DNA of 64,000 nt from Pedobacter sp. ok626 (GCF_900100435.1 NZ_FNEX01000019.1:1-64000), one strand, 5' to 3'. Shown: positions 52,943 to 61,518, counted from the stretch's first letter. Numbers and translations: made by a program. The notes: generated by a model not told the origin, from the sequence alone.

Positions 52943-53773
52943 TTATGCTAGTGAAGCCAATTCTTCATTTGAAATCTCTTCATACAAAGTATAGAAGTTT
53001 TCAAAATTTTCTGTTAAATTATAAGCTAAAGTTGGCTTATTAGAATCTTTAACAAATTTTAACACATTAGCATGAATGTTCTCGTCTGCTAATACCACTG
53101 CATCAGAGTAAGATACAGCCGCCATATGCAATACGTCGCAATCAGCGTTCTCAAACATCTTAGTATCATCAGCAGTCATAGAATTCATGATTGCCTTTTT
53201 ATGCATATCGACATTTAAAGTCTCTGTAAAGCAGTTTTCATAAATAGAGTAAACTACCTTAGAGTTTTTAAACGTAGGATCGTTTTTGTAAGTCGTTTTG
53301 ATATAAGCAGGTACTAATGAAGTCATCCAGCCATGGCAATGAACGATATCAGGAGCCCATCCTAATTTCTTAACGGTTTCAAGTGCGCCTTTGCAAAAGA
53401 AGATCGTTCTTTCGTCATTATCTGCGTAAAACTTGTTTTCTTTATCCCTGAATACATACTTGCGCTGAAAATAGTCTTCATTGTCAAGGAAGTAAACCTG
53501 CATACGGGCAGCGGGGATAGAAGCCACCTTAATAATTAAGGGATTGTCATTGTCATCAATAATGATGTTCATTCCTGAAAGACGTATCACCTCGTGCAAT
53601 CTGTTCCTTCTTTCATTAATATTCCCAAACCTCGGCATCAAAATGCGGATCTCAAATCCTTTATCCTGCATTGCCTGTGGTAATTGACGGGTAATTTCAG
53701 AAATCTTTGTGAGTTCAAGGAAAGGCGACATCTCGTGTGTAACAATCAGTAGCTTCGTTTTTGCCATCTCCAT
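52943..53773 (-). CDS. Glycogen/starch synthase N-terminal domain protein (GT5 donor half only)
   Basis: 276 residues, against about 480 for GlgA. It has only the N-terminal half: KLLIVTHEMSPFLELTKISEITRQLPQAMQDKGFEIRILMPRFG (ADP-glucose-side KxGG region replaced by LTKISEIT) and the IVHCHGWMTSLVPAYIKT block. The C-terminal Rossmann domain with the EPCGL-type loop is absent and the protein ends at its natural stop. Short forms like this occur in Bacteroidota and may not be catalytic. Two ATG codons, at 53773 and 53767, are possible starts. Confidence 0.75.
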   Translation of the reverse strand: MEMAKTKLLIVTHEMSPFLELTKISEITRQLPQAMQDKGFEIRILMPRFGNINERRNRLHEVIRLSGMNIIIDDNDNPLIIKVASIPAARMQVYFLDNEDYFQRKYVFRDKENKFYADNDERTIFFCKGALETVKKLGWAPDIVHCHGWMTSLVPAYIKTTYKNDPTFKNSKVVYSIYENCFTETLNVDMHKKAIMNSMTADDTKMFENADCDVLHMAAVSYSDAVVLADENIHANVLKFVKDSNKPTLAYNLTENFENFYTLYEEISNEELASLA

Positions 53774-53919
53774 ATTCTAAATAAAAATTTATGTTAAAGA
53801 AAAGATTATCAAGGGGCAAAGGTAAGCAAAATAATAACATTTATCAATAATATACGCAAGATGTTTTGTTGGGAATGGATAAATAACCAACTTTGCCCCT
53901 TGAAATTTTACCAGCTAGT

Positions 53920-54759
53920 TTGAAAGTCATAAATACTATCGCGGCATTAAAGTCGCTGCTTGAGCCAATTAAGTTGGCCCAACAGAAAATTGCATTGGTC
54001 CCAACAATGGGTGCATTGCATAAAGGACACGTATCGCTTATAAAAATAGCGCAGCAACAAGCTGATGTCGTGGTTTGCAGTATTTTTGTAAACCCTACCC
54101 AGTTTACCGATCCTAAAGACCTGGAAAAATATCCGCGTCCGTTGGAGCATGACATGAAAATGCTGCAAGAAGCAGGATGTAATGTTGTGTTTATGCCTTC
54201 AGTTACAGAAATGTACCCTAAACCTGAAGAGTGGCATATAGACCTTGGTCCAGCTGAGTTTCTTTTAGAAGGAGAATTTAGAAAAGGACATTACCAGGGC
54301 GTAACTCAGATTGTTAAAAAGCTGTTTGATGCCGTAAATCCTGATATTGCCTTCTTCGGACAGAAAGATTTTCAGCAGGTGCTGATGATTAAGAATATGG
54401 TTTCCTGGTTTAAACTGCCAGTTCAGATCGTTTCATGTCCAATTATCAGAGAAGATGATGGTCTGGCAATGAGTTCAAGAAATATCCATCTTTCTGCTGC
54501 AGATCGGGAAAATGCCCTTGTTTTAAGTAAAGCGCTGACCTATGTGAAGGATCATTTCGCTACGGAAAGTATTCCTGCCTTGCTTGAGTCCGCTAGAAAG
54601 CTAATCAACGAAACGCCAGGAGTAGAGCTGGATTATTTTACCATTGCAAATGGAGCAACGCTGCTGCCTGAAGAAGACAAAAAGCATGATGATATCGTGG
54701 CCTTGGTTGCTGCTAAGGTTGGAGAGACCCGCCTTATCGATAATATGATACTGAATTGA
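53920..54759 (+). CDS. panC: Pantothenate synthetase
   Basis: 279 residues from the TTG at 53920 (MKVINTIAALKSLLE), which fits the family better than the open frame from 53893. Motifs: VPTMGALHKGHVSLI (HIGH-like), FVNPTQFTDPKDLEKYPR, FFGQKDFQQVLMIKNM, and REDDGLAMSSRN (KMSKS-like). It joins pantoate and beta-alanine with ATP. It is followed 45 bp later by panD, the source of the beta-alanine. Confidence 0.94.
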   Translation: MKVINTIAALKSLLEPIKLAQQKIALVPTMGALHKGHVSLIKIAQQQADVVVCSIFVNPTQFTDPKDLEKYPRPLEHDMKMLQEAGCNVVFMPSVTEMYPKPEEWHIDLGPAEFLLEGEFRKGHYQGVTQIVKKLFDAVNPDIAFFGQKDFQQVLMIKNMVSWFKLPVQIVSCPIIREDDGLAMSSRNIHLSAADRENALVLSKALTYVKDHFATESIPALLESARKLINETPGVELDYFTIANGATLLPEEDKKHDDIVALVAAKVGETRLIDNMILN

Positions 54760-54792
54760 AAATAGAAAAAACCTTCCATCCATAAAATTGGT

Positions 54793-54800
54793 TAACTTTG
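54793..54800 (+). promoter_or_regulatory. -7 element TAACTTTG 4 nt before panD
   Basis: Exact TAnnTTTG match; the ATG follows after CGTC, so transcription would start at about the start codon. Confidence 0.5.
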
Positions 54801-54804
54801 CGTC

Positions 54805-55155
54805 ATGATTATCGAGATACTAAAATCGAAAATTCACCGTGTTAGAGTAACACAGGCGGAACTGCACTATGTTGGAAGCATTACCATTGATGAAGATTTA
54901 ATGGATGCGGCTAATATCATTCCAAATGAAAAAGTACAGATCGTAAACAACAATAACGGCGAGCGCTTTGAGACTTATGTAATTAAAGGCGCACGTGGTA
55001 GTGGTACCATTTGCTTAAATGGAGCTACAGCTAGAAAAGTTCAGGTTGGCGATATCCTGATTATTATGTCTTATGGATCTTTGCCAATTGAAGAAGCAAA
55101 GAAATACCATCCAATCCTAGTATTCCCGGATGATAACAACCATCTTTTGAAATAG
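54805..55155 (+). CDS. panD: Aspartate 1-decarboxylase
   Basis: 116 residues. The self-cleavage site Gly-Ser of LHYVGSITIDEDLMDAA, which yields the pyruvoyl group, is at 24-25. Other features are NGERFETYVIKG, and GSGTICLNGATAR. It converts aspartate to beta-alanine for panC. No separate PanZ is visible. Confidence 0.95.
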   Translation: MIIEILKSKIHRVRVTQAELHYVGSITIDEDLMDAANIIPNEKVQIVNNNNGERFETYVIKGARGSGTICLNGATARKVQVGDILIIMSYGSLPIEEAKKYHPILVFPDDNNHLLK

Positions 55156-55214
55156 AACGTATTAATAAAAGTAAAAAAATGTTATGCAGCCATAGTAATA
55201 TGGCGTAGAATATA

Positions 55215-55222
55215 TAAATTTG
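55215..55222 (+). promoter_or_regulatory. -7 element TAAATTTG for the acyl-CoA dehydrogenase gene
   Basis: Exact TAnnTTTG match, 28 nt before the ATG at 55251. Two direct copies of TAATAT-like A/T-rich sequence surround it; no clear -33. Confidence 0.5.
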
Positions 55223-55250
55223 CCATAACTTATTATTTTACAATATTATT

Positions 55251-56390
55251 ATGCTATTTCAATTAAGTGAAGAACAATTGATGATCCAGCAGGCTGCAAG
55301 AGATTTTGCGCAGACTGAGTTAAAACCTGGAGTTATCGAACGAGATGAGCATCAGAAATTTCCCGTAGAGCAGGTAAAAAAGCTTGGTGAATTGGGTTTT
55401 TTGGGGATGATGGTATCAGAAAAATATAATGGGAGTGGTCTTGATGCCCTGTCGTATGTTCTGGTTATGGAAGAGCTGTCAAAAATTGACGCTTCTGTAT
55501 CAGTAGTTGTTTCTGTCAATAACTCACTGGTTTGCTACGGACTGGAGTCTTTCGGGTCAGATTTTCAAAAAGAAAAATATTTAAAGCCATTAGCTGCCGG
55601 AGAAAAGATTGGGGCGTTCTGTTTATCAGAGCCTGAAGCTGGATCGGATGCTACCTCGCAGCAAACTACTGCTGTCGATATGGGCGACTATTACCTGTTA
55701 AATGGAACAAAAAACTGGATTACCAACGGTAACACAGCTTCAACTTATTTGGTTATTGCGCAAACCGACAGATCGTTAAAACATAAAGGTATCAATGCTT
55801 TTATTGTTGAAAAGGGCATGGAAGGGTTTACTGTAGGGCCAAAAGAAAATAAATTGGGTATCCGGGGTTCTGATACACACTCTTTGATGTTTAATGATGT
55901 TAAAGTCCCTAAAGAAAACAGGATTGGCGAAGAGGGCTTCGGCTTTAAGTTTGCGATGAAAACACTTGAAGGTGGCAGAATTGGCATTGCAGCTCAGGCA
56001 TTGGGGATCGCTGCGGGTGCGTATGAACTCGCGCTTGCATACGCTCAAGAGCGTAAATCATTCGGTAAGCCAATTGCAGAACATCAGGCGATTGCATTTA
56101 AGCTGGCTGATATGGCTACGCAAATAGAAGCGGCGCGTTTGTTGGTTTATAAGGCGGCTTGGTTAAAAGATCAGGGACAGTCGTACACCTTGGCGGGTTC
56201 AATGGCGAAACTATATGCATCTAAAGTCGCGATGGATGTAACTATTGAGGCTGTGCAGATACACGGTGGATATGGCTTTGTAAAAGAATATCATGTTGAG
56301 CGTTTGATGCGTGATGCAAAGATTACTCAGATTTATGAAGGAACTTCAGAAATTCAAAAGATGGTGATCTCAAGAGAGATTATCAGATAA
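55251..56390 (+). CDS. Acyl-CoA dehydrogenase (short/branched-chain type)
   Basis: 379 residues. FAD strings are CLSEPEAGSDA and NGTKNWITNG; the C-terminal helices include QAIAFKLADMATQIEAARLLVYKAAWLKDQG and the catalytic base Glu in QIYEGTSEIQKMVISREI. It oxidises acyl-CoA to 2-enoyl-CoA and passes electrons to ETF. It is a single gene, ending at a symmetric terminator. Confidence 0.93.
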   Translation: MLFQLSEEQLMIQQAARDFAQTELKPGVIERDEHQKFPVEQVKKLGELGFLGMMVSEKYNGSGLDALSYVLVMEELSKIDASVSVVVSVNNSLVCYGLESFGSDFQKEKYLKPLAAGEKIGAFCLSEPEAGSDATSQQTTAVDMGDYYLLNGTKNWITNGNTASTYLVIAQTDRSLKHKGINAFIVEKGMEGFTVGPKENKLGIRGSDTHSLMFNDVKVPKENRIGEEGFGFKFAMKTLEGGRIGIAAQALGIAAGAYELALAYAQERKSFGKPIAEHQAIAFKLADMATQIEAARLLVYKAAWLKDQGQSYTLAGSMAKLYASKVAMDVTIEAVQIHGGYGFVKEYHVERLMRDAKITQIYEGTSEIQKMVISREIIR

Positions 56391-56423
56391 TTTTATAGCA
56401 CAGCTTATCGCTGAGATGGTTTC

Positions 56424-56445
56424 AAAGGCCCCGATCGGGGCCTTT
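56424..56445. terminator. Bidirectional terminator between the dehydrogenase and Lrp genes
   Basis: Perfect 22-bp palindrome, with arms AAAGGCCCCGA / TCGGGGCCTTT. Both convergent genes end within 60 bp; T-rich flanks are short. Confidence 0.75.
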
Positions 56446-56448
56446 ATG

Positions 56449-56922
56449 CTATAACTCAATCTGTCTTCTGATGCTCTCTTCCAATGAAATCAGTGTTTCT
56501 GTACGCTGAATACCAGGCACTGCCTGTATTTCTTCATTTAACACATGTCTAAGGTGACTCGTATCTCTACAGATGATCTTGGCAAACATACTATAGGCTC
56601 CCGTGGTGTAATGCAACTCAACTACCTCTTTAATTTTACTTAATTGCTCCACCGCGTCTTTATATTGAATCCCTTTTTCTAAGTAGATACCTAAAAAGGC
56701 GGTAACGTCGTAGCCTGCTTTTTGAGGATCAATAATTAAATGTGAACCCTTTATGATGCCCATTTCTTGTAGCTTTTTCATTCTAACATGGATGGTTCCG
56801 CCCGAAACGATCAGATCTTTTGCTATTTCTGTATAAGGCTTAGTCGCGTCTTGCATCAATTGTTTTAAGATGTCAATATCCAGGTTATCAATTTCTAAAT
56901 TTTGGCTTTCTTTTTTAAGCAT
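56449..56922 (-). CDS. Lrp/AsnC family transcriptional regulator
   Basis: 157 residues. N-terminal helix-turn-helix (LDIDILKQLMQDATKPYTEIAKDLIVSGGTIHVRMKKLQEMGIIKG) and a C-terminal RAM effector domain. The HTH uses IVSGGTIHVRM in place of the usual LSxxTVxxRI. It probably senses an amino acid; the target is unknown. The intergenic region upstream also carries the tRNA-like promoter, on the opposite strand. Confidence 0.93.
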   Translation of the reverse strand: MLKKESQNLEIDNLDIDILKQLMQDATKPYTEIAKDLIVSGGTIHVRMKKLQEMGIIKGSHLIIDPQKAGYDVTAFLGIYLEKGIQYKDAVEQLSKIKEVVELHYTTGAYSMFAKIICRDTSHLRHVLNEEIQAVPGIQRTETLISLEESIRRQIEL

Positions 56923-56995
56923 GATTTTGATATTTGTTAACGATATTCAAATATAATTATAAATATGATAAAAATAAAATTAAATGATTAGAATA

Positions 56996-57027
56996 TTTGC
57001 AACGTATGAGGGTTGTTGTTACATTTG
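56996..57027 (+). promoter_or_regulatory. Promoter of the first tRNA-like gene
   Basis: TTTG (56996-56999), 20-bp spacer, TACATTTG (57020-57027): both boxes match the Bacteroidota consensus. Transcription would begin about 45 nt before the tRNA-like 5' end. Confidence 0.75.
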
Positions 57028-57077
57028 TATCAAGCAAGTAACAAAAAATATTAGTTCTTTAACATTTGCTTATACTC

Positions 57078-57185
57078 TGTAGGGTGGTGAAATTGGCAGA
57101 CGCACCTCCTTGTCTCGGTGGTGGAGAATATGGAAAACCCGTAAGGGCTAACTACTCCTTGAAGGTTCGACTCCTTCCCCTACAG
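57078..57185 (+). tRNA. tRNA-like gene 1: class II, leucine-type body with GUC anticodon
   Basis: Cloverleaf reads: acceptor TGTAGGG / CCCTACA, T8-G9, D arm GTG / CGC with AAATTGGCAGA loop, anticodon stem CCTCC / GGTGG with a T-T mismatch in the middle, loop TTGTCTC (anticodon GTC at 57112-57114, then T at 37), a 39-nt variable region, T arm GAAGG-TTCGACT-CCTTC, and G as discriminator base at 57185. The D arm is leucine-like; G73 is serine-like; GUC would read Asp codons. CCA is not encoded. It could be a non-decoding tRNA or a regulatory RNA. Confidence 0.8.
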
Positions 57186-57186
57186 C

Positions 57187-57244
57187 AATTAAGTAGTAAG
57201 ATCAGAATCAACCTAAACCAAAATCTTACTACTTAATTAATTTT
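57187..57244 (+). terminator. Terminator between the two tRNA-like genes, with the 16-mer in its loop
   Basis: Perfect 16-bp stem with arms 57187-57202 and 57223-57238, then AATTTTT. The 20-nt loop contains ATCAACCTAAACCAAA (57207-57222). It begins 1 nt after the first tRNA-like end. Confidence 0.85.
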
Positions 57245-57259
57245 TGTACTTTTAAATTA

Positions 57260-57404
57260 TGTTGGGTGGTGAAATTGGCAGACACGCCTTCTTGTCTCGG
57301 TGGTGGGGATAAATGGATAAACGCAGTTTATGGGTTGACCACAAATTAATTTTTGAACTGTAGCTAACTACCCCTTGAAGGTTCGACTCCTTCCCCAACA
57401 GCCA
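57260..57404 (+). tRNA. tRNA-like gene 2: class II, GUC anticodon, 73-nt variable region
   Basis: Acceptor TGTTGGG / CCCAACA, D arm GTG / CAC, same D loop, anticodon stem CCTTC / GGTGG, same loop TTGTCTC (anticodon 57294-57296), T arm identical to copy 1, discriminator G at 57401 and CCA encoded at 57402-57404. The 73-nt variable region includes the hairpin ATAAAC-GCA-GTTTAT, a second one around TTAATT, and a base stem GGGG / CCCC that replaces GGAG / CTCC of copy 1. Such paired changes point to maintained folding. Confidence 0.8.
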
Positions 57405-57436
57405 GTTTTTTTATGAATAATAAGTTAGTTAAAAAC

Positions 57437-57469
57437 GAGTAATCTTGGATGAGATTACTCTTTTTTTTT
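57437..57469 (+). terminator. Terminator after the second tRNA-like gene
   Basis: 9-bp stem GAGTAATCT / AGATTACTC with a 6-nt loop and nine T on the + strand; A/T-rich on both sides, so it can also stop the DUF779 gene. Confidence 0.88.
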
Positions 57470-57836
57470 ACCCTGTTGTTATCTGATCCAAATCTCCAAG
57501 TTCTTCTTCAGTAAATAACCTCGATTGGATAATAAAGCCCATATCAAGCGTCGACTCTAGTGAAAAACTTGCGGCCCTGCCTGTTATTACATCCAGGGTG
57601 AGATGTGTATGTTTCCAGTATTCAAACTGATCAGCGGCCATATAAAATTTACAATCTTCTATTTCTCCAATACAAATATCGTTGCTACCTACAAGAAAAC
57701 CGCCCTTTTCAAAGCAATGGGGGTAAGAACCCTCGCAGCAACCGCCGCTCTGATGAAACATTAGCTCACCGTACTCTTGCTTTAGCTGTTGGATGATTTT
57801 CCTGGCACTTTCTGTTACCGCTATTCTTTTGACCAT
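57468..57836 (-). CDS. DUF779 family protein
   Basis: 122 residues. The recognisable string is LMFHQSGGCCEGSYPHCF (about 21-38) with a Cys pair, followed by FYMAADQFEYWKHTHLTLDVITGRAASFSLES. This family is usually next to aldehyde dehydrogenase genes, as here (95 bp downstream of one, same direction). It may bind metal; function unknown. Confidence 0.88.
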   Translation of the reverse strand: MVKRIAVTESARKIIQQLKQEYGELMFHQSGGCCEGSYPHCFEKGGFLVGSNDICIGEIEDCKFYMAADQFEYWKHTHLTLDVITGRAASFSLESTLDMGFIIQSRLFTEEELGDLDQITTG

Positions 57837-57930
57837 CTTATTTCAGTTTAATAAATATTAAAAAGGATTGTTCGCCATGCAGATTGGATTCCACACAGCG
57901 ATCATTCCCAATTCAGATTACTTGTGAGTA

Positions 57931-59436
57931 TTAAAAGAAACCTAATTTATTTTTATCATACGAGATCAGCATGTTTTTAGTACTGCGATAATGATCAAGC
58001 ATCATTTTGTGGTTCTCCCTACCGAAGCCTGATTTTTTGTATCCTCCAAACGGTGCATGAGCAGGATAGGCATGGTATTGATTTACCCATATTCGGCCCG
58101 CCTGAATCGCACGGGGAACTTGATACAGTTCATGTGCATCACGAGTCCACACACCTGCTCCTAAACCGTAAAGCGTGTCATTCGCAATTTCAATTGCCTC
58201 CTCAACAGTTTTGAAGGTTGTTACACAGGCCACGGGACCAAAAATCTCTTCCTGGAAAACACGCATTTTGTTGTGTCCCTTTAAGAGCGTTGGTTCGATG
58301 TAATAGCCGCTTTCTAAATCGCCTTCCAGCTTATTGGCCGATCCGCCGGTTAAAACTTCAGCACCTTCTTCTTTTCCGATTTTCAGGTAAGAAAGGATCT
58401 TCTGATATTGCTCATTAGAAGTTTGTGCACCCATCATGCCATTTTTATCCAGGGGATGCGCAATTTTTATAGATTTGGTACGCTCAATGACCTTTGCGAT
58501 AAATTTATCATAAATGCTTTCCTGAATCAAGATTCTTGAAGGACAAGTACAGATCTCTCCCTGGTTTAATGCAAACATTACTGCACCTTCTACGGCCTTG
58601 TCAAAAAAGGCATCGTCTTCGGCAGCTACCGATTCGAAGAAAATATTCGGAGATTTACCACCCAGTTCCATCGTTGAAGGGATGATGTTCTCGGCTGCGT
58701 ATTGCATAATCAATCTGCCCGAAGTTGTACTTCCTGTGAAAGCTACTTTAGAGATCCTGGTGGAGGTGGCCAGTGGCTTACCTACTTCAATCCCGTACCC
58801 ATTCACTACGTTCAGCACCCCCGGAGGTAAAATATCGCCAATCAACTCCATCAACACCATGATAGAAACCGGAGTCTGCTCTGCAGGCTTAACTACTGTA
58901 CAACATCCGGCAGCAAGTGCTGGAGCGATTTTCCAGGTGGCCATCAATAAGGGGAAGTTCCATGGAATGATTTGTGCAACTACACCAATAGGTTCATGAA
59001 GAACGATGCTTACTGTATTTTCATCATGTTCGGCGATGGAACCTTCGTCTCCCCGGATTACCCCTGCAAAATACCTGAAATGATCTACTACAAGCGGTAA
59101 GTCGGCAGCCAGGGTCTCCCGTATAGCTTTACCATTGTCAACCGTCTCAACCGTGGCCAGGAATTCTAAATTGTCTTCTATTCTTTGCGCTATTTTTAAA
59201 AGAATGTTACTCCTGTAAGTCGGCGAGCTTTTGCTCCATGTTTTAAATGCTTCGTGTGCAGCATCAAGCGCAAGTTCGACATCTTCTTTGCTGGATCGGG
59301 CCGCTTTGGCAAATACTTTTCCATCGATGGGAGAGATGTTGTCAAAATATACTCCCTTCACAGGCGGGACGAATTTGCCGCCGATAAAATTATCATACTG
59401 AGCCTTGAAAGTAGGTCTTTCAACTAAATTTTTCAT
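57931..59436 (-). CDS. Aldehyde dehydrogenase (NAD(P)-dependent)
   Basis: 501 residues. Conserved pieces are IIPWNFPLLMATWKIAPALAAGCCTVVKPAEQTP, FTGSTTSGR, MELGGKSPN (catalytic Glu), NQGEICTCPSRI (catalytic Cys in GEICT), and EEIFGPV. It oxidises an aldehyde to its acid; pairing with DUF779 and a divergent AraC regulator suggests acetaldehyde or other short-chain substrate. The regulator gene lies 185 bp upstream, on the other strand. Confidence 0.92.
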   Translation of the reverse strand: MKNLVERPTFKAQYDNFIGGKFVPPVKGVYFDNISPIDGKVFAKAARSSKEDVELALDAAHEAFKTWSKSSPTYRSNILLKIAQRIEDNLEFLATVETVDNGKAIRETLAADLPLVVDHFRYFAGVIRGDEGSIAEHDENTVSIVLHEPIGVVAQIIPWNFPLLMATWKIAPALAAGCCTVVKPAEQTPVSIMVLMELIGDILPPGVLNVVNGYGIEVGKPLATSTRISKVAFTGSTTSGRLIMQYAAENIIPSTMELGGKSPNIFFESVAAEDDAFFDKAVEGAVMFALNQGEICTCPSRILIQESIYDKFIAKVIERTKSIKIAHPLDKNGMMGAQTSNEQYQKILSYLKIGKEEGAEVLTGGSANKLEGDLESGYYIEPTLLKGHNKMRVFQEEIFGPVACVTTFKTVEEAIEIANDTLYGLGAGVWTRDAHELYQVPRAIQAGRIWVNQYHAYPAHAPFGGYKKSGFGRENHKMMLDHYRSTKNMLISYDKNKLGFF

Positions 59437-59620
59437 GTTGCCGTTTTTAATTTATAAAACACATTGTTTATGATCTGGTCAATACAAACCTAGTTCTGAA
59501 TGCAGGGCTTTAGATAGTATAATCGTTTCATTTAGTAGCATTATAGTTTCAGCCAGGGTAACCTTGTTGATATATAATTTATATTTAACTTGTCCGTTTA
59601 TAACTAACCAAATCCTGTTA

Positions 59621-60535
59621 ATGATGCATTACATTCCCAATGCTGTAGGTCTGAGTAAAAATGAAAGCCTGCAAACCCTTGTCGAGAATAGAACTTCATA
59701 TACACTGGAGCGGTGCGAGCTGAATATTTTTGAAACCTATACCAAATCGTATCTGGTGCCACTCGCTTTTAATGACTTTGTGATTACCAGTATGCTCCGT
59801 GGGAAAAAGGTTATGCATTTGTATGATCAGGATGGGTTTGAATATTTACCTGGGCAGACAGTCATCGTCCCTCCGACTGTGACAATGAAAATTGATTTTC
59901 CTGAAGCAGCGGACAACAATCCTACGCAGTGTATTGCATTGGCCATTGATCAGGAACAGATAAAAAAGACCATTAATTACCTGAATGAATTTTTTCCTAA
60001 AGAAGGGCTAGGGAAATGGGCGTTAGATTATGATAAATATCATTTTGATAACAATCAGGAAATTGCATACCTGATTAATAAGGTTATCAGAATTTGTTCG
60101 GAACAGTCGACGGCGAAAGATGTGCTGGCTGATTTGACACTGAAAGAATTGTTGGTACGCATCATGCAAAGTCAGAATCTGAATGCTTTTGCGGCAGGAG
60201 ATAACCATAGCAACCACAATCCACTGGCTTATGTTATTGATTATATCAAATCCAATCTAAACGAGAAAATCAGCATCAATGGACTAAGCGACAAAGCCTG
60301 TATGAGCAAAGCCACCTTTTACAGATTGTTTAAACGAGAGCTAGGCATTAGTCCGAATGATTTTATTTTGGCCGAAAAGATTGCCAAAGCCAAGCAATTG
60401 CTGAGCAATCCATCAGCTAAAGTGGCTGCGGTAAGTTATGAATTAGGTTTTAGTGATGCCAACTATTTTATCCGAACTTTTAAAAAACTGGTTGGGGTCA
60501 CACCTGGAAATTATCAGTTGCAGTTCAGGCACTAG
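59621..60535 (+). CDS. AraC family transcriptional regulator
   Basis: 304 residues from MMHYIPNAVGLSKNES (the frame extends 19 codons upstream). The N-terminal cupin-like ligand domain (about 1-170) is followed by two helix-turn-helix motifs, ISINGLSDKACMSKATFYRLFKRELGISPNDF and VAAVSYELGFSDANYFIRTFKKLVGVTPGNY. It is divergent from the aldehyde dehydrogenase gene, which is its most likely target. Confidence 0.9.
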   Translation: MMHYIPNAVGLSKNESLQTLVENRTSYTLERCELNIFETYTKSYLVPLAFNDFVITSMLRGKKVMHLYDQDGFEYLPGQTVIVPPTVTMKIDFPEAADNNPTQCIALAIDQEQIKKTINYLNEFFPKEGLGKWALDYDKYHFDNNQEIAYLINKVIRICSEQSTAKDVLADLTLKELLVRIMQSQNLNAFAAGDNHSNHNPLAYVIDYIKSNLNEKISINGLSDKACMSKATFYRLFKRELGISPNDFILAEKIAKAKQLLSNPSAKVAAVSYELGFSDANYFIRTFKKLVGVTPGNYQLQFRH

Positions 60536-60935
60536 CTTTTATTGCTTTACCCTTGCGTTTTTTCTCTTCGGCAAGTTCTAAATTTTCCTTTAGCCTGAAT
60601 TCGGTCATTTCCTTAATAAGTTTTAAAGGTAATTGTTTGTTGAGTGGCAATTGAATGGCAGACTTACTAACCTTGTAAGCGGATAATTCAGCTTTAAATA
60701 CCTCGTATACCTTAGATGGGGGAATAGAAATCGTGATATGATTTTTATAGGCCGAATAAAAGATGAGCATGCCATGAAATTTAAATGCAGGGATATTATA
60801 GCTAATGACCTCTTCGGCATCAGGTGCACTTTCTTTAATGGTTTCCCTGATTACCTCGAGCAGAAACTGAATATTTTCAGGAAACGAATCGATGTATTTC
60901 TCAACAGTTGTAAATTTTGTTTTTTCAGCAGGCAT
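60525..60935 (-). CDS. DUF1801 / YdhG-type protein
   Basis: 136 residues. The fold is shown by TVEKYIDSFPENIQFLLEVIRETIKESAPDAEEVISYNIPAFKFHGMLIFYSAYKNHITISI and the QLPLNKQLPLKLIKEMTEFRLKENLE tail. Proteins like this are sometimes called iron chaperone-like; activity unproven. Its end overlaps the AraC gene by 11 bp on the other strand. Confidence 0.85.
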   Translation of the reverse strand: MPAEKTKFTTVEKYIDSFPENIQFLLEVIRETIKESAPDAEEVISYNIPAFKFHGMLIFYSAYKNHITISIPPSKVYEVFKAELSAYKVSKSAIQLPLNKQLPLKLIKEMTEFRLKENLELAEEKKRKGKAIKASA

Positions 60936-61068
60936 GGTCTTTTGTTTTTAGGTTGGTAGCAAATATCGATGACATTTACTAAACCCATAGGGGGCGTTGA
61001 CGACAATTTAAGGGTAGTATTACGGCAAAATATTTTTAACTTGTGACAACCAAATAAACCAGTTAACG

Positions 61069-61518
61069 ATGAAGATACTAAAGTATAAGCCTTTATTTAA
61101 GGAGAGATGCATTGAGATTTTTAAAAGTAACATGCCTAAATTCTTTGCTGCAGAAGAACTGCAGCCCTTTATTGATTTTTTGGATCGTGATATTGAAGAC
61201 AATTATTATGTGGTCGAAAAGGATGGGGTTATTGTTGCTTGTGGAGGTGTTTTTTTAGAGGAAGATGGTATGGAAGCAGGCCTGTCCTGGGGAATGGTGG
61301 ATGTTAATCAGCATAAAGCCGGTATTGGCAAAATGCTTACAGAATATAGAATTGACCTGCTAAAGGAAGTTTATCCGGGTAAAATTTATAAAGTAGATAC
61401 TTCCCAGCATACCGCTGGTTTTTACCTTAAAAGAGGTTTTGAAACCATTGAAGTTATTCCAGATGGTTTTGCAAAAGGAATTGATAAGTATGTCATGAAA
61501 ATGGGGGCTATTGCGTAA
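61069..61518 (+). CDS. GNAT family N-acetyltransferase
   Basis: 149 residues. The acetyl-CoA loop is WGMVDVNQHKAGIGKMLTEYRIDLLKE (about 85-110), and TAGFYLKRGFETIEVIPDGF ends the fold. Substrate unknown. It is a single gene, 133 bp from the DUF1801 gene. Confidence 0.87.
   Translation: MKILKYKPLFKERCIEIFKSNMPKFFAAEELQPFIDFLDRDIEDNYYVVEKDGVIVACGGVFLEEDGMEAGLSWGMVDVNQHKAGIGKMLTEYRIDLLKEVYPGKIYKVDTSQHTAGFYLKRGFETIEVIPDGFAKGIDKYVMKMGAIA

Noticed and set aside
57078..57185. Plain tRNA-Leu
   Set aside because: The D arm is leucine-like, but the only register that keeps T8, the T loop and a 7-nt anticodon loop gives anticodon GTC and G73, so a simple leucine call would be wrong.
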